Shown piece after piece: positions 33,563 to 41,930 of a stretch of 64,000 nt of DNA. Numbering within the stretch: the first letter of the stretch is position 1; every line of letters begins with the position of its first letter. Made by a program: the position numbers and the translations under genes. The stretch lies in the NCBI RefSeq assembly GCF_050587525.1, contig NZ_JBOBFT010000004.1, positions 1 to 64,000 of the forward strand, in the 5' to 3' direction. Under the pieces are notes generated by a model that ran no database searches, was not told the DNA's origin, and saw only the letters and a program-made list of their open reading frames with translations. Source of the DNA: Plantibacter sp050587525 (GTDB lineage Bacteria > Actinomycetota > Actinomycetes > Actinomycetales > Microbacteriaceae).

Positions 33563-34984
33563 TCACACGCCGAGCGCGGCCGGGACTCGCCCGGACTCGA
33601 CTGCGCCGACCAGCGCTGCATGGTCGAGTTCGTTCTGGTCGGCGTACTCGACCGCGAAGCGCCCGATCGCGTCGTCGAACCGTTCGCTCTTCCCGAGGTA
33701 TGCGGCGATGGCGACGCGGTCGCCCGTTCGGGCGTGGGCGCGAGCGAGTGTTTCAGCGCACAGTCGCGCGTAGAGCAGCGCACCTCGAACGCTCGCCCGG
33801 TCGAGGTCGACGGAGCCCTTCCAATCGGCGAGCTGTCTGAGGTAGTAGTCGCGGTTGACTTCGTCCTCTGAGGCGACTCGTTGCCAGCCCAGGAAGATGT
33901 CCGAACTCGCCTGCATCGCCCTCTGACCCCGCACGACTCGTTCGCCGTGGGTCTCATACCCGCTCGGCCCCAGGAACGCTTCGAGGACGGAGGGCTGGGC
34001 TTCTTTGGCCTGCAGGAACAGCGGATCGTCGTCGTCTCGTCCTCGGAGCAGGATGATCCAGGCGCGCGTACCCACACTGCCCACACCGACCACTTTCCGA
34101 GCGAGGTGCACGTACTCGAACTCAGCGACGGGATGAACGTCCCCCGGCAACGTCGATCGGTACGACGCGAGCAACTCGCGCATCGTGCGTTCCGTGGAGG
34201 CGCGGTCGATGGCGCGCTCGTCGAGTTCCTCGATCGGCACGATGAGAGGTGGGTCCGACACGATCTGAAGCGAGTCGTCCTCCCGTCGGGCGAGCTTCGC
34301 AAGGGAGCGTGTACTGTCCCGAGTCCGCGCACGTTCGAGGATCGCAGCGGTGTTCCTGGTCTGCTTCGACCCGACCCGTGCCGCCGCCCGTTCCGCTCGG
34401 ACGAATTCGCTGATGCGGTCGGCGTCGAGCCGGTCGTACCAGGCGTCGAGGACCCGCGCGGATGCCGCGTGGCGCAGGAGCTCGCGGTAGTGCCGAGCGA
34501 CCGCAGTGGTGATTCGTCGACGGTCCGCCTTCCGGAATCCGCTGGCGCGTCCGGCAACCTCGAAACTCGTCGCGAGCCGCTTCACGTCCCATTCGAACGG
34601 TCCGGGGAGCGTCTCGTCGAAATCATTGATGTCGAACACCAGCGTGCGCTCCGGGGTGCCGAAGACGCCGAAGTTCGCCAGATGAGCGTCGCCGCACAGC
34701 TGCACGGTCAGCGGGGTGCGAGGGAGCGTGCTGAGGTCGGCGGCCATGATGGCGGCGCCTCCACGGTAGAACGAGAACGGTGACGACGCCATCCGGCCGT
34801 ACCGGATCGGCACGAGCTCTGGGACGCGCGTGGCCGCCTGAGCTTCGAGCCCGTCCACCGGATCGAAGCGGTCGTCCGCGGCGCTCCACCCGCCGAGTGC
34901 GGATCTCGGAACGGCGGCTCGCACCGATTTCCCACCTGCCGCCCTGTCCGTGAAGGTCGCGCTCGCTCCGATCACCGCTCTCAC
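33563..34984 (-). CDS. DUF2252 domain-containing protein
   Basis: A 473-residue protein of the DUF2252 family, which has a protein-kinase-like/aminoglycoside-phosphotransferase-like fold. Visible landmarks are RMASSPFSFYRGGAAIMAADL, QLCGDAHLANFGVFGTPERTLVFDINDFDETLPGPFEWDVKRLATS, where the GDAHLxNFG and FDxNDFD motifs resemble the kinase catalytic and metal sites, and VVRGQRAMQASSDIFLGW. The role is unknown. GTG 34984 was chosen because it overlaps the AI-2E transporter stop as GTGA and family similarity starts after it. Confidence 0.9.
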   Translation of the reverse strand: MRAVIGASATFTDRAAGGKSVRAAVPRSALGGWSAADDRFDPVDGLEAQAATRVPELVPIRYGRMASSPFSFYRGGAAIMAADLSTLPRTPLTVQLCGDAHLANFGVFGTPERTLVFDINDFDETLPGPFEWDVKRLATSFEVAGRASGFRKADRRRITTAVARHYRELLRHAASARVLDAWYDRLDADRISEFVRAERAAARVGSKQTRNTAAILERARTRDSTRSLAKLARREDDSLQIVSDPPLIVPIEELDERAIDRASTERTMRELLASYRSTLPGDVHPVAEFEYVHLARKVVGVGSVGTRAWIILLRGRDDDDPLFLQAKEAQPSVLEAFLGPSGYETHGERVVRGQRAMQASSDIFLGWQRVASEDEVNRDYYLRQLADWKGSVDLDRASVRGALLYARLCAETLARAHARTGDRVAIAAYLGKSERFDDAIGRFAVEYADQNELDHAALVGAVESGRVPAALGV

Positions 34985-36198
34985 CGCTCTCGCCCCGGGA
35001 CCGCTTGCGAACGCGCTGTCGGAGCGGATCCGTCCGATGAAGAGCCGGCTGCGGCCTTGGCCTTGCGCGCGGCCTTCGCTGCCTGGTCGGTCTCCTTGAG
35101 GATCGTCCTGGTCTCGCTGATGTCCCCGAGTGCCGGTCGCCACTGCCGCGCATCGGGATTCGCGTCGACGAGGATCGTCCGGGCGAGCAGCGTCAGCGGG
35201 ATGGCCAGAATCGCCCCGACCGGTCCGAGGACAGCCGCCCAGAGGAGCACCGAGAAGAAGGTGAGCGTTTGACTGAGCGAAACGGCCTTGCCGACGAATC
35301 GCGGTTGCAGGATGGTCTGCAGGATCGAGTTGATGACGCCGTACACGACGATCACGGCGATGGCTGTAGGCCAGCCTCCCACGAGGAGTCCGAACACGAT
35401 GGGCGGGATGAGCGCAAAGAAGTAGCCGATGTTCGGGATGAAACTGCAGAGGAAGACGAGCAGCCCCCAGAGGAGCGCCGCAGGAACCTGGAGGAGGACG
35501 AGCGCCAACGCGCTGAAGACGCCCTGCGTCACTCCGAGCACGGTCGTCACGACCATGTACCGGCGCACGTTGACCGCATAATCGCCGATCGCAGCGACGA
35601 ATTCGGGCTTCGTCCGCGAGAGCTGGCGCAGCACCGTGGGGATGTAGGTCGCGTCCGCGGACATCACGATGAGCATCGTCAGGACGATGACGAGGGCACC
35701 GGTGATGCTGAACGCACTGCCGAGGATGCCGGTGAAGAACGCGAGGATGTGTGAGGGATCGAAACCGCTGGCCACGGCCGCGACCTGGGCCTGATCAATG
35801 CCGAGGGTGTTCAGCCATCCAGCGATCATCGCTCCGATCGAGGCGAGTTCATCCGCGTAGTCCGGCAGCATGGACGCGAATTGCGCAAATGCGATGACGA
35901 GCGTGCAGGTGAACCCGGCGAGGAGCGCGAACACGACGAGGATGACCGTGCCCGTGGCAACGCCGTGCGGGACACCGCGCCGCTCCAGCAGGATCCGGAC
36001 CGGGTGTCCACAGATGCTCAGGACGAGGGTCAGCAGGACCGGTGCGAGGATGTCCCTCAGCGAGCTCAGGCCACCAGCCGCGACCACGGCGGCCGCCAGT
36101 CCGACCAGGATGACCGTGCCGCGTGGAAACGTGCGCGCTGGCGACGCTGTCGTGGCACTGGGCGCGATGAGAGGGGCTGGCGGGTCGGGCACGGACAT
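34981..36198 (-). CDS. AI-2E family transporter (PerM/TqsA-like)
   Basis: A 405-residue membrane protein with about eight transmembrane helices. Typical segments are LRDILAPVLLTLVLSICGHPVRILLERRGVPH, LLQVPAALLWGLLVFLCSFIPNIGYFFALIPPIVFGLL and the conserved QPRFVGKAVSLSQTLTFFSVLLWAAVLGPVGAILAIPLTLL. The family includes AI-2 exporters and sodium-driven permeases; the substrate is uncertain. First gene of the five-gene leftward operon; GGAGGATGCG precedes ATG 36198. Confidence 0.9.
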   Translation of the reverse strand: MSVPDPPAPLIAPSATTASPARTFPRGTVILVGLAAAVVAAGGLSSLRDILAPVLLTLVLSICGHPVRILLERRGVPHGVATGTVILVVFALLAGFTCTLVIAFAQFASMLPDYADELASIGAMIAGWLNTLGIDQAQVAAVASGFDPSHILAFFTGILGSAFSITGALVIVLTMLIVMSADATYIPTVLRQLSRTKPEFVAAIGDYAVNVRRYMVVTTVLGVTQGVFSALALVLLQVPAALLWGLLVFLCSFIPNIGYFFALIPPIVFGLLVGGWPTAIAVIVVYGVINSILQTILQPRFVGKAVSLSQTLTFFSVLLWAAVLGPVGAILAIPLTLLARTILVDANPDARQWRPALGDISETRTILKETDQAAKAARKAKAAAGSSSDGSAPTARSQAVPGRER

Positions 36199-36395
36199 CG
36201 CATCCTCCAGACGACTGCGCGGGGCGGCGCCGTCTCCAGCTCACTGTCCGCCCCTTCACCCGCCGCCGATTCACCCGACTCGGGTGATTCAATCGACGTT
36301 GTGCCTGCGCGCGCGGACGTCGAGCGGTATCGTGTGCCGAGCGCGTACCACCACGATGCGGCATCTGGTGCGTCACGCGGATGGGAACAGGACAG

Positions 36396-36683
36396 ATGAG
36401 CGCAGACATCGGACGCATCGACGTGACGTTCTCCGGGCAGATCGGCATCGAGATCAAGGGCGACGTCTGGTCCTGCGTGGAGGTCCCCGATTCCGTCCGG
36501 CTGTTCGGCACGGGGAAAGCGCTCAAGATCGTCGGTCGAGTCGATGACGAGCCGATCGCGGTCGCGCTGATGCCCACCGGCTCAGGCGGTCACATGCTGT
36601 CGATCAGTGCGAAGCTCCGCAAGAAGCTCGGCAAGGACGTGGGCGACACGGTCACCGCGCACCTGACGGAGCGCCCCCGCTGA
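36396..36683 (+). CDS. DUF1905-family small protein
   Basis: A 95-residue beta-rich protein: VTFSGQIGIEIKGDVWSCVEVPDS, then FGTGKALKIVGRVDDEPIAVALMPTGSGGHMLSISAKLRKKLGKDVGDTVTAHLTER, the DUF1905 pattern (small barrel with the 'LRK.LG..GD.V' end). Function unknown; related domains occur with bacteriocin-protection proteins. ATG 36396 has AGGA upstream; ATG 36381 is an alternative. Overlaps the convergent SDR gene by 32 bases. Confidence 0.82.
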   Translation: MSADIGRIDVTFSGQIGIEIKGDVWSCVEVPDSVRLFGTGKALKIVGRVDDEPIAVALMPTGSGGHMLSISAKLRKKLGKDVGDTVTAHLTERPR

Positions 36684-37596
36684 CCGCACGACTCGGCCGA
36701 CGCGAGCTGCACCACCTGGCGATGCGGAGGTCACTGAGGCCGAATCGCCCGTCGGGCAGGGCTCGGCGGATACTCGCCTCGTCGAACGCCCGCTGCGGCT
36801 TGATGGCGTCGGGCAGCTCCGGCGCCGGAGGCGCCGCTTCCGTGACCCCTTCGGCGAGCATCATCGCCTGCGCCTTTGCGACGAGCGGCGTGACCATGGC
36901 CCACTCGGTCAGCTGAGCGAGCACTCGAATCGTCCAGACTGGCACCCTCACGTAGACGGGGTGCCGGTCCGCGACGCCCGCGATGCGACGAACCGCTGCT
37001 CCGAGTTCGAGCTCCTCGGCACCCATGAGCGCGACGGTCGGCTCATCGATGCGACCTTCGAGCGCCGCGAGCAACACATCGACCGCGTCGTCAACGGGAA
37101 GCGGACGTACGCGCTTCTCGGTGAACCCCACGGTGGCGAAGATCGGGAACGTCCGAACTGCGCGAGTGACGTGGTCGACCATGTGGTCGCCCGGTCCGTA
37201 GATCATGCCCGACTTGAGGATCGTGTGGGCGATGCCGGACTGGCGGACGAGTTCTTCGGCCGCCCATTTGCTCTCGTGGTAGCCCGAGCCGCAGTCCGGT
37301 CGTGCTCGGAGGAAGCTGAGGAGCACGATCCGCTTCACCCCGGCCCGTCGTGCCGCTTCGATCACGGCCTTCGTCCCGTCGACGTGGACGTGTTGGAAGG
37401 TCTGGTCGCCGAGCTCCCGGTTGATGCCGGCGCAGTGGGCGATGGCGTCGCAGCCGGCGAACGCTTCGGCCAAGGCATCGACGTCGTCGATCGCGACACC
37501 GGTCCGGCGGGACACGATGACGGTGTCCGCCGGGTCGAGTCGAGCAGCGAGATGGCGGCCGACGAAGCCGGTGCCGCCGGTGATGGCGATTCTCAT
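36652..37596 (-). CDS. NAD(P)-binding SDR-type oxidoreductase (NDUFA9/atypical SDR-like)
   Basis: A 314-residue atypical SDR. It begins MRIAITGGTGFVGRHLAARLDPADTVIVSRR; CDAIAHCAGINRE and HESKWAAEELVRQSGIAHTILKSGMIYGPGDHMV place the Lys of YxxxK-like chemistry; VRPLPVDDAVDVLLAALEG ends the binding domain. It is similar to quinone-binding and NDUFA9-like SDRs. Divergent from an ArsR-type regulator 98 bp away that may control it. Confidence 0.88.
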   Translation of the reverse strand: MRIAITGGTGFVGRHLAARLDPADTVIVSRRTGVAIDDVDALAEAFAGCDAIAHCAGINRELGDQTFQHVHVDGTKAVIEAARRAGVKRIVLLSFLRARPDCGSGYHESKWAAEELVRQSGIAHTILKSGMIYGPGDHMVDHVTRAVRTFPIFATVGFTEKRVRPLPVDDAVDVLLAALEGRIDEPTVALMGAEELELGAAVRRIAGVADRHPVYVRVPVWTIRVLAQLTEWAMVTPLVAKAQAMMLAEGVTEAAPPAPELPDAIKPQRAFDEASIRRALPDGRFGLSDLRIARWCSSRRPSRAVSGGAPSGAR

Positions 37597-37639
37597 AGGT
37601 GGCCTTCCTCTGACGTCCGGCGAGGTGCCGGCGGGTCTG

Positions 37640-37694
37640 AAGCTACACTGTATTTCGCTTCATTGCTAAATTGCAACTGTGCTACATTGAATCC
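37640..37694. promoter_or_regulatory. AT-rich divergent promoter between the SDR and arsR genes
   Basis: Leftward, TTGCAA (37671-37676) with TACAGT (37647-37652) at 18 bp spacing fits a promoter for the SDR gene. Rightward, TACATT (37683-37688) lies seven bases before the arsR ATG and suggests a leaderless transcript. The near-repeat GCTACACTG/GCTACATTG at 37642 and 37681 could be part of an operator. Confidence 0.45.
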
Positions 37695-38021
37695 ATGACG
37701 GACACGGCATCGGACATCTTCGCGGCCCTCGCACACCCGACCCGACGGCAGATCCTCCAGGATCTGAAGGACGGCGAACTCGCCGCGGGGGAGATCGCAG
37801 CGAAGTTCAACGCGACCGGACCGACGATCTCACGGCATCTGAGCGTGCTCCGCCAGGCCGGTCTCGTCGCCGAGCGCCGCGATGCGAACCGCATCCTGTA
37901 CTCGCTCGTGGGGGAGAGGCTGGCGCTCTCCGTCGGCGATTTCCTCTCAACCGTGTGCCCGGAGCAGATCGTGCTCCGTGAGGTGCGGAAGCGCAGTACC
38001 CCGAAGCCCGCCGAGGCCTGA
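37695..38021 (+). CDS. ArsR-family HTH regulator
   Basis: A 108-residue winged-helix regulator: DIFAALAHPTRRQILQDLKDGELAAGEIAAKFNATGPTISRHLSVLRQAGLVAERRDANRILYSLVGERL. It has no paired Cys metal site, so it is of the non-metal SdpR/autorepressor type. ATG 37695 fits the family start. Followed one base after its stop by a transglutaminase-like gene; divergent from an SDR gene. Confidence 0.9.
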   Translation: MTDTASDIFAALAHPTRRQILQDLKDGELAAGEIAAKFNATGPTISRHLSVLRQAGLVAERRDANRILYSLVGERLALSVGDFLSTVCPEQIVLREVRKRSTPKPAEA

Positions 38022-38022
38022 C

Positions 38023-38754
38023 GTGACGTCGCTCACGACGATCCTCACGCCCTGGTATCGTCGGCCGGCCGGTCGGGTCGGAGGTGACGCGCTCGAACCG
38101 GGATCGGTTGCTCCGACTGCGATCCTGGACCTGGAGTCCGCCGACGTGGCGAGCCTCGTCGAACGAGCCCGCACCATGGCCGATCTCGCGGACCAGCCGT
38201 CCGTGCTCGAAGCGGCCCATTCGATCATCCGTGACGAGGTACGCGCGGTCTATGCCATGGACGAGAGCACGCCGGCGTCCAACACCCTCGCCCGAGGATA
38301 CGGTTCATGCAGTCAGCGTCTCGCGATCCTCGAGAGCGTCGCGCGAGCGATCGGCGTCCCCACACGGGTCCGAGCCCTCCTGATCGACCGGTCGTTCTGG
38401 TACCCGCGCTTCCCGCACGTCGGGTTCCTCCTGCCTGAGGAGATCCTCCTCGTGTGGCCGGAATTCGAGGTCGACGGCTGGCTCTCCGCCTCGGAACTCT
38501 TCGGATCCATCGGATGCCGCGCTGGAGGCGGGTTCACGAACAGCGGTTCGGAGACCCTGTTCGAGGCGGTCGGCCGATGCGCCGTCGACTGGGACGGCGC
38601 CACCGACGGGGGAGTGTTCGACCTCTCGCGGTTCGTTCGCGCCGATCACGGGACGTTCGCGAGTCGCGACGAAGCATTCGAGCGGCTCGGCCAGACGCTC
38701 TGCACTCCGACCCGGATGGTCATCGATCCCGTCATGCGCCGCATCGCCGCGTAG
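38023..38754 (+). CDS. Transglutaminase-like domain protein
   Basis: A 243-residue protein with a transglutaminase-like papain fold. The Cys is in ARGYGSCSQRLAILESVARAIGVPTRVRALLID, the expected His/Asp region is FPHVGFLLPEEILLVWPEFEVDGWL, and the spacing fits a Cys-His-Asp triad. Bacterial members are often amidases or peptidases rather than crosslinkers. Starts at GTG 38023, one base after the arsR stop, so it is translationally coupled. Confidence 0.8.
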   Translation: MTSLTTILTPWYRRPAGRVGGDALEPGSVAPTAILDLESADVASLVERARTMADLADQPSVLEAAHSIIRDEVRAVYAMDESTPASNTLARGYGSCSQRLAILESVARAIGVPTRVRALLIDRSFWYPRFPHVGFLLPEEILLVWPEFEVDGWLSASELFGSIGCRAGGGFTNSGSETLFEAVGRCAVDWDGATDGGVFDLSRFVRADHGTFASRDEAFERLGQTLCTPTRMVIDPVMRRIAA

Positions 38755-38828
38755 TCACCGATCGCTTTCGGTACGATCGACCGCGCCGTCCAGACGAACG
38801 CCGGTCGCTCGCCTCCTAGGATGAACGG

Positions 38829-39233
38829 GTGATGCCCCGTACCCCGTCCGAGCGCACGCTGCGAATCATCCAAGGCGTGTGGGTCATCGGGTTCCTCGTC
38901 GGAACGAGTACGCACGTCGCCGATCTCATCTTCGGCGGTCTCAACGTGTACGAGGCGTTTCCGCCCGGGAACCGCGTGTTCTGGATCTCTCTGACGCTGC
39001 TCGATCCACTCACGGTCACGCTCATCCTGCTCCGACGACGGGCGGGGATCGCATTGGGCGTCGCCGTCATGATCGCGGATGTCGCCGTGAATTGGACGGT
39101 CTTCTCCACCATCGGCGGGCTCTCCCTCTTCGGCGTGCTGAATCAGAGCGCCTTCGCCGCGTTCGTGCTCGCCACCACCCCGCTGCTCTGGCGGCGGTTC
39201 GGTCGGTCGGCTGGGCGCACGTCGGCAGAGTAG
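38829..39233 (+). CDS. Small four-TM membrane protein, unknown
   Basis: A 134-residue protein with four hydrophobic helices (IIQGVWVIGFLVGTSTHVADLIFG, VFWISLTLLDPLTVTLILLRRR, GIALGVAVMIADVAVNWTVF, SAFAAFVLATTPLLWRRF). GTG 38829 and ATG 38832 are adjacent possible starts. No family recognised. Convergent with the dihydrofolate-reductase-like gene. Confidence 0.72.
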   Translation: MMPRTPSERTLRIIQGVWVIGFLVGTSTHVADLIFGGLNVYEAFPPGNRVFWISLTLLDPLTVTLILLRRRAGIALGVAVMIADVAVNWTVFSTIGGLSLFGVLNQSAFAAFVLATTPLLWRRFGRSAGRTSAE

Positions 39234-39274
39234 TCGGCAGGTCTGCAAGGAGGGTCGCCAGGAAGAGTCCTCGG

Positions 39275-39826
39275 TCAGCGCACCCAACGCGCTCGCTCGT
39301 AGACGACGCGCGAAGCGAAGACCCGAGACTCGATGAGCTCCAGAGGAATGGCAGCGGGCAGTGGCGGGAGATGAGGCGTGCCACCGCCGACGATCGTTGG
39401 ATCGCGGAACACTCGCAGTTCGTCGAGCAGATCGAGCTCGATCGCCTCTGCGGCGAGCATCGCACCACCGATGGAGACATCTCGGTCCGTGTTCCGGGTC
39501 GCCTCGGCGATCTCCTCTGCGAGCGAGCCCGTCGCCAGACGGGCGGTTCCCTGGACGGAGGTCAGCGTGCGACTGAAGACGATCTTCGGGAGCGCGGTCC
39601 ACACGTCGGCGAATGCTGCTCCCTCCGGCGTCTGTCGGAGGGAGGGATCGGTCTCCCACACGAGCATCGTCTCGTACAAGCGTCGACCCAGCAGGTACGC
39701 GCCGAGTTCGCCCACCTGTTCGAGGTGGAACTGAAGCAGTTCGTCGCTCGGCTGCGTCCAGGTGAAGTCGCCGTCGCGATCGGCGATGTACCCGTCCATG
39801 GAGACGGTTATCGAGTAGATCAACAT
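39275..39826 (-). CDS. Dihydrofolate reductase family (RibD C-terminal domain-like) protein
   Basis: A 183-residue protein: MLIYSITVSMDGYIADRDGDFTW, LGAYLLGRRLYETMLVWE, PKIVFSRTLTSVQGTARLATG, DVSIGGAMLAAEAIELDLLDELRVFRDPTIVGGGTPHLPPLP. This is the DHFR-fold 'RibD_C-like' family common in actinobacteria, a probable NAD(P)H-dependent reductase of unknown substrate and not folate DHFR. Confidence 0.9.
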   Translation of the reverse strand: MLIYSITVSMDGYIADRDGDFTWTQPSDELLQFHLEQVGELGAYLLGRRLYETMLVWETDPSLRQTPEGAAFADVWTALPKIVFSRTLTSVQGTARLATGSLAEEIAEATRNTDRDVSIGGAMLAAEAIELDLLDELRVFRDPTIVGGGTPHLPPLPAAIPLELIESRVFASRVVYERARWVR

Positions 39827-39884
39827 GCGACGAATCTGCCACCCGATGCGCTCGGACGCAACGACTGTCTGCTTGCCCGTCGGA

Positions 39885-40766
39885 TCACGCCGAGGTGAGC
39901 GAGCGCGGACCGACTCGTGATCGCGATCTCCGTTGCCCGATGAGGACTCCGGCGAGGACCAGCGCCGTCCCGATCGCTTGTCTCGGACCGAACGATTCGG
40001 CCGCGAGCAGCGTGCCGAGCAGGACCCCCGTCAGCGGATTGAGGAGTCCGATGAGTCCGACGGTGCCCGTCGGAAGGTGCCGCAGCGCCGTGAACCAGGC
40101 GACGAATGCCAGCGCGGTCGCGATCACCGTCACGTAGGCGAACGCCGCGACCGCCGGACCGTCGACCATCGGCGGCGCACCCTCGAAGCACACTGCGAAC
40201 ACGAGGAGCAGAAGACCGCCCGCGACCAGTTGCCACGACGTGACGGTGATGATCGATTCGGTCGACGACCATCGCTTGGTGAGGACGAAACCGACGGACG
40301 ACATCAGCATGGCCGCGAGCGACGCTGCGACGCCCCACGGACTCACGACCGTGGACCCCTGCACCAACAGGACGCACACCCCGGCGAAGCCGACGACTGC
40401 TCCGATGATCGAGGCCGTCGCCGGCCGCTCGCCGAGAAGCGGCCACGCGAGGAACAGCAGCACCGCCGCCGATGTCGCCATGATCGTCGACGCGATGTTG
40501 GACGGGAGGAGTTGCGAGGCGACGTAGATCAACACGAAGAATGCTCCGACGTTGAGCGCTCCGAGGACGAGGGACTTCCACCACCATGATCCGTGAGGCA
40601 GACGAGGACGGATGAGGACGAGGAGCAATCCGGCCGGCAGCGCGCGGATCGCCGCACCCCACAGGGGGGCGTCCTCGGGGAGGAACTGCCGCGTCACGTA
40701 GTAGTTCGACCCCCAGGCGATCGGCGCGATCGCTGCCACGAGGACCCATCTCCATTTAGCTTCCAT
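39885..40766 (-). CDS. EamA/DMT-family transporter
   Basis: A 293-residue exporter with ten transmembrane helices in two EamA halves: WVLVAAIAPIAWGSNYYVTRQFLPEDAPLWGAAIRALPAGLLLVL, then AYVTVIATALAFVAWFTALRHLPTGTVGLIGLLNPLTGVLLG. Substrate unknown (amino acids or drug-like metabolites in the family). ATG 40766 sits inside the MarR operator palindrome, so repressor binding covers the start codon. Divergent from the marR gene. Confidence 0.9.
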   Translation of the reverse strand: MEAKWRWVLVAAIAPIAWGSNYYVTRQFLPEDAPLWGAAIRALPAGLLLVLIRPRLPHGSWWWKSLVLGALNVGAFFVLIYVASQLLPSNIASTIMATSAAVLLFLAWPLLGERPATASIIGAVVGFAGVCVLLVQGSTVVSPWGVAASLAAMLMSSVGFVLTKRWSSTESIITVTSWQLVAGGLLLLVFAVCFEGAPPMVDGPAVAAFAYVTVIATALAFVAWFTALRHLPTGTVGLIGLLNPLTGVLLGTLLAAESFGPRQAIGTALVLAGVLIGQRRSRSRVGPRSLTSA

Positions 40767-40774
40767 GGAAGCTA
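40757..40774. promoter_or_regulatory. MarR operator O1 (18-bp perfect palindrome)
   Basis: TAGCTTCCATGGAAGCTA is a perfect palindrome centred on the start codon of the EamA gene. Confidence 0.85.
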
Positions 40775-40777
40775 CTA

Positions 40778-40795
40778 TAGCTTCCGAGGAAGGTA
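40778..40795. promoter_or_regulatory. MarR operator O2
   Basis: TAGCTTCC-GA-GGAAGGTA repeats O1 with one mismatch in its right arm. Its centre is 21 bp, two helical turns, from that of O1. It lies 11 bp before the marR start. Confidence 0.8.
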
Positions 40796-40805
40796 AGCTG
40801 TCCAC

Positions 40806-41315
40806 GTGAGTGAAGACATGGACCGTGTGGCCAGGATTCAAGACGAGTGGAGGCGGGAACGCCCGGATCTCGATGTGAGCCCGCAGGGCATCATCGGCCG
40901 CCTGCATCGGCTGGCCGCCCATCTCACCGACGAACTCGTGGCCGTGTACGCACGCCACGGACTGGGGGAGGGGGAGTTCGACGTCCTGGCGACGCTTCGC
41001 CGAGCCGGCGCTCCGTACCACCGTGCTCCTGGTGAGCTGGCCGAGCACACGATGGTCACGACCGGGGCGATGACGAAGCGGATCGATCGTCTCGTGGAGG
41101 CCGGATTCGTCGAGCGCCTCGCTGGACCGGGGGACGGCAGACGACGGATCGTCGCGTTGACACCCGCAGGCCTTGCGACGATCGATGCTGCGTTCACCGA
41201 CCACATGGCCAACGAACGTCGACTCGTCGATCAGCTGGCTCCCGAGGACCGAGAGGCGATCGAACCGATTCTCACGAGATGGTTGCTCGACTACGAGTCG
41301 ATCGCGGCTCCCTGA
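40806..41315 (+). CDS. MarR-family regulator
   Basis: A 169-residue winged-helix repressor: ELVAVYARHGLGEGEFDVLATLRRAG, then HRAPGELAEHTMVTTGAMTKRIDRLVEAGFVERLAGPGDGRRRIVALTPAGLATIDAAF. The wing DGRRRIV is typical. GTG 40806 is the start; ATG 40818 is possible. Two palindromes just upstream indicate autoregulation and control of the divergent EamA exporter. Overlaps the convergent GNAT gene by 25 bases. Confidence 0.92.
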   Translation: MSEDMDRVARIQDEWRRERPDLDVSPQGIIGRLHRLAAHLTDELVAVYARHGLGEGEFDVLATLRRAGAPYHRAPGELAEHTMVTTGAMTKRIDRLVEAGFVERLAGPGDGRRRIVALTPAGLATIDAAFTDHMANERRLVDQLAPEDREAIEPILTRWLLDYESIAAP

Positions 41316-41905
41316 CGACTCGCGGAGTCGTCGAGCTGCACGCGGAGCGTCGCAGTGGGCGCCGTGAGCACGTGCAGGGCGACCGCTCCATCCGGCATCG
41401 GCACCTGCCCGATGTCCTCGAGCCGCCAGTGACGATACATCGCCCTGGCTTTGAGAGCTCGCTCGTAGACGCCGATGAACACCTGCGATTCGGGACAGTC
41501 GCTGAGGAGTCCACGCAAGCATCCGCCGGCGATCCCGCGGCCGCGTTCCGACTCGCGCACCGCGAGTTCGTGGACGATGAGCGCTTCGTCCGGCCTGGAG
41601 AGCGCTGTCGCGGCCGCATCGGCGCTGTCGGCGAGCTGGGACAGTATCCCGCGCCACGGCGCATCGTCTCGAAGCCCGTGAGCGAGTGCGAACCCGACGA
41701 GTTGATCGCCCCGGCGCGCAGTGATGAGACGACCGCTGACGTGCCCCAGCTGGTCCGACCCCCACTTGGTGATGGTCGCGAGTTCTGCGGCATCCTCCGC
41801 GTAGGGTTCAGCGGTGAACGTCTCGATGAACAACTCCGCGACATCGGACCACACGTCATCTGGTGCGGTTCCGGCGAAGGCGGCGTACTCGACAGGCGAC
41901 GTCAT
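41291..41905 (-). CDS. GNAT-family N-acetyltransferase
   Basis: A 204-residue acyltransferase. RGDQLVGFALAHG forms the central strands, and ALIVHELAVRESERGRGIAGGCLRGLLS carries the acetyl-CoA pyrophosphate loop RGRGIAG. SQVFIGVYERALKARAMYRHWRLEDIG is the C-terminal GNAT segment. Substrate unknown. It stands alone and converges on marR. Confidence 0.85.
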   Translation of the reverse strand: MTSPVEYAAFAGTAPDDVWSDVAELFIETFTAEPYAEDAAELATITKWGSDQLGHVSGRLITARRGDQLVGFALAHGLRDDAPWRGILSQLADSADAAATALSRPDEALIVHELAVRESERGRGIAGGCLRGLLSDCPESQVFIGVYERALKARAMYRHWRLEDIGQVPMPDGAVALHVLTAPTATLRVQLDDSASRQGAAIDS

Positions 41906-41930
41906 GCAGTCAGCCTAGGTGCGGAAGTCC

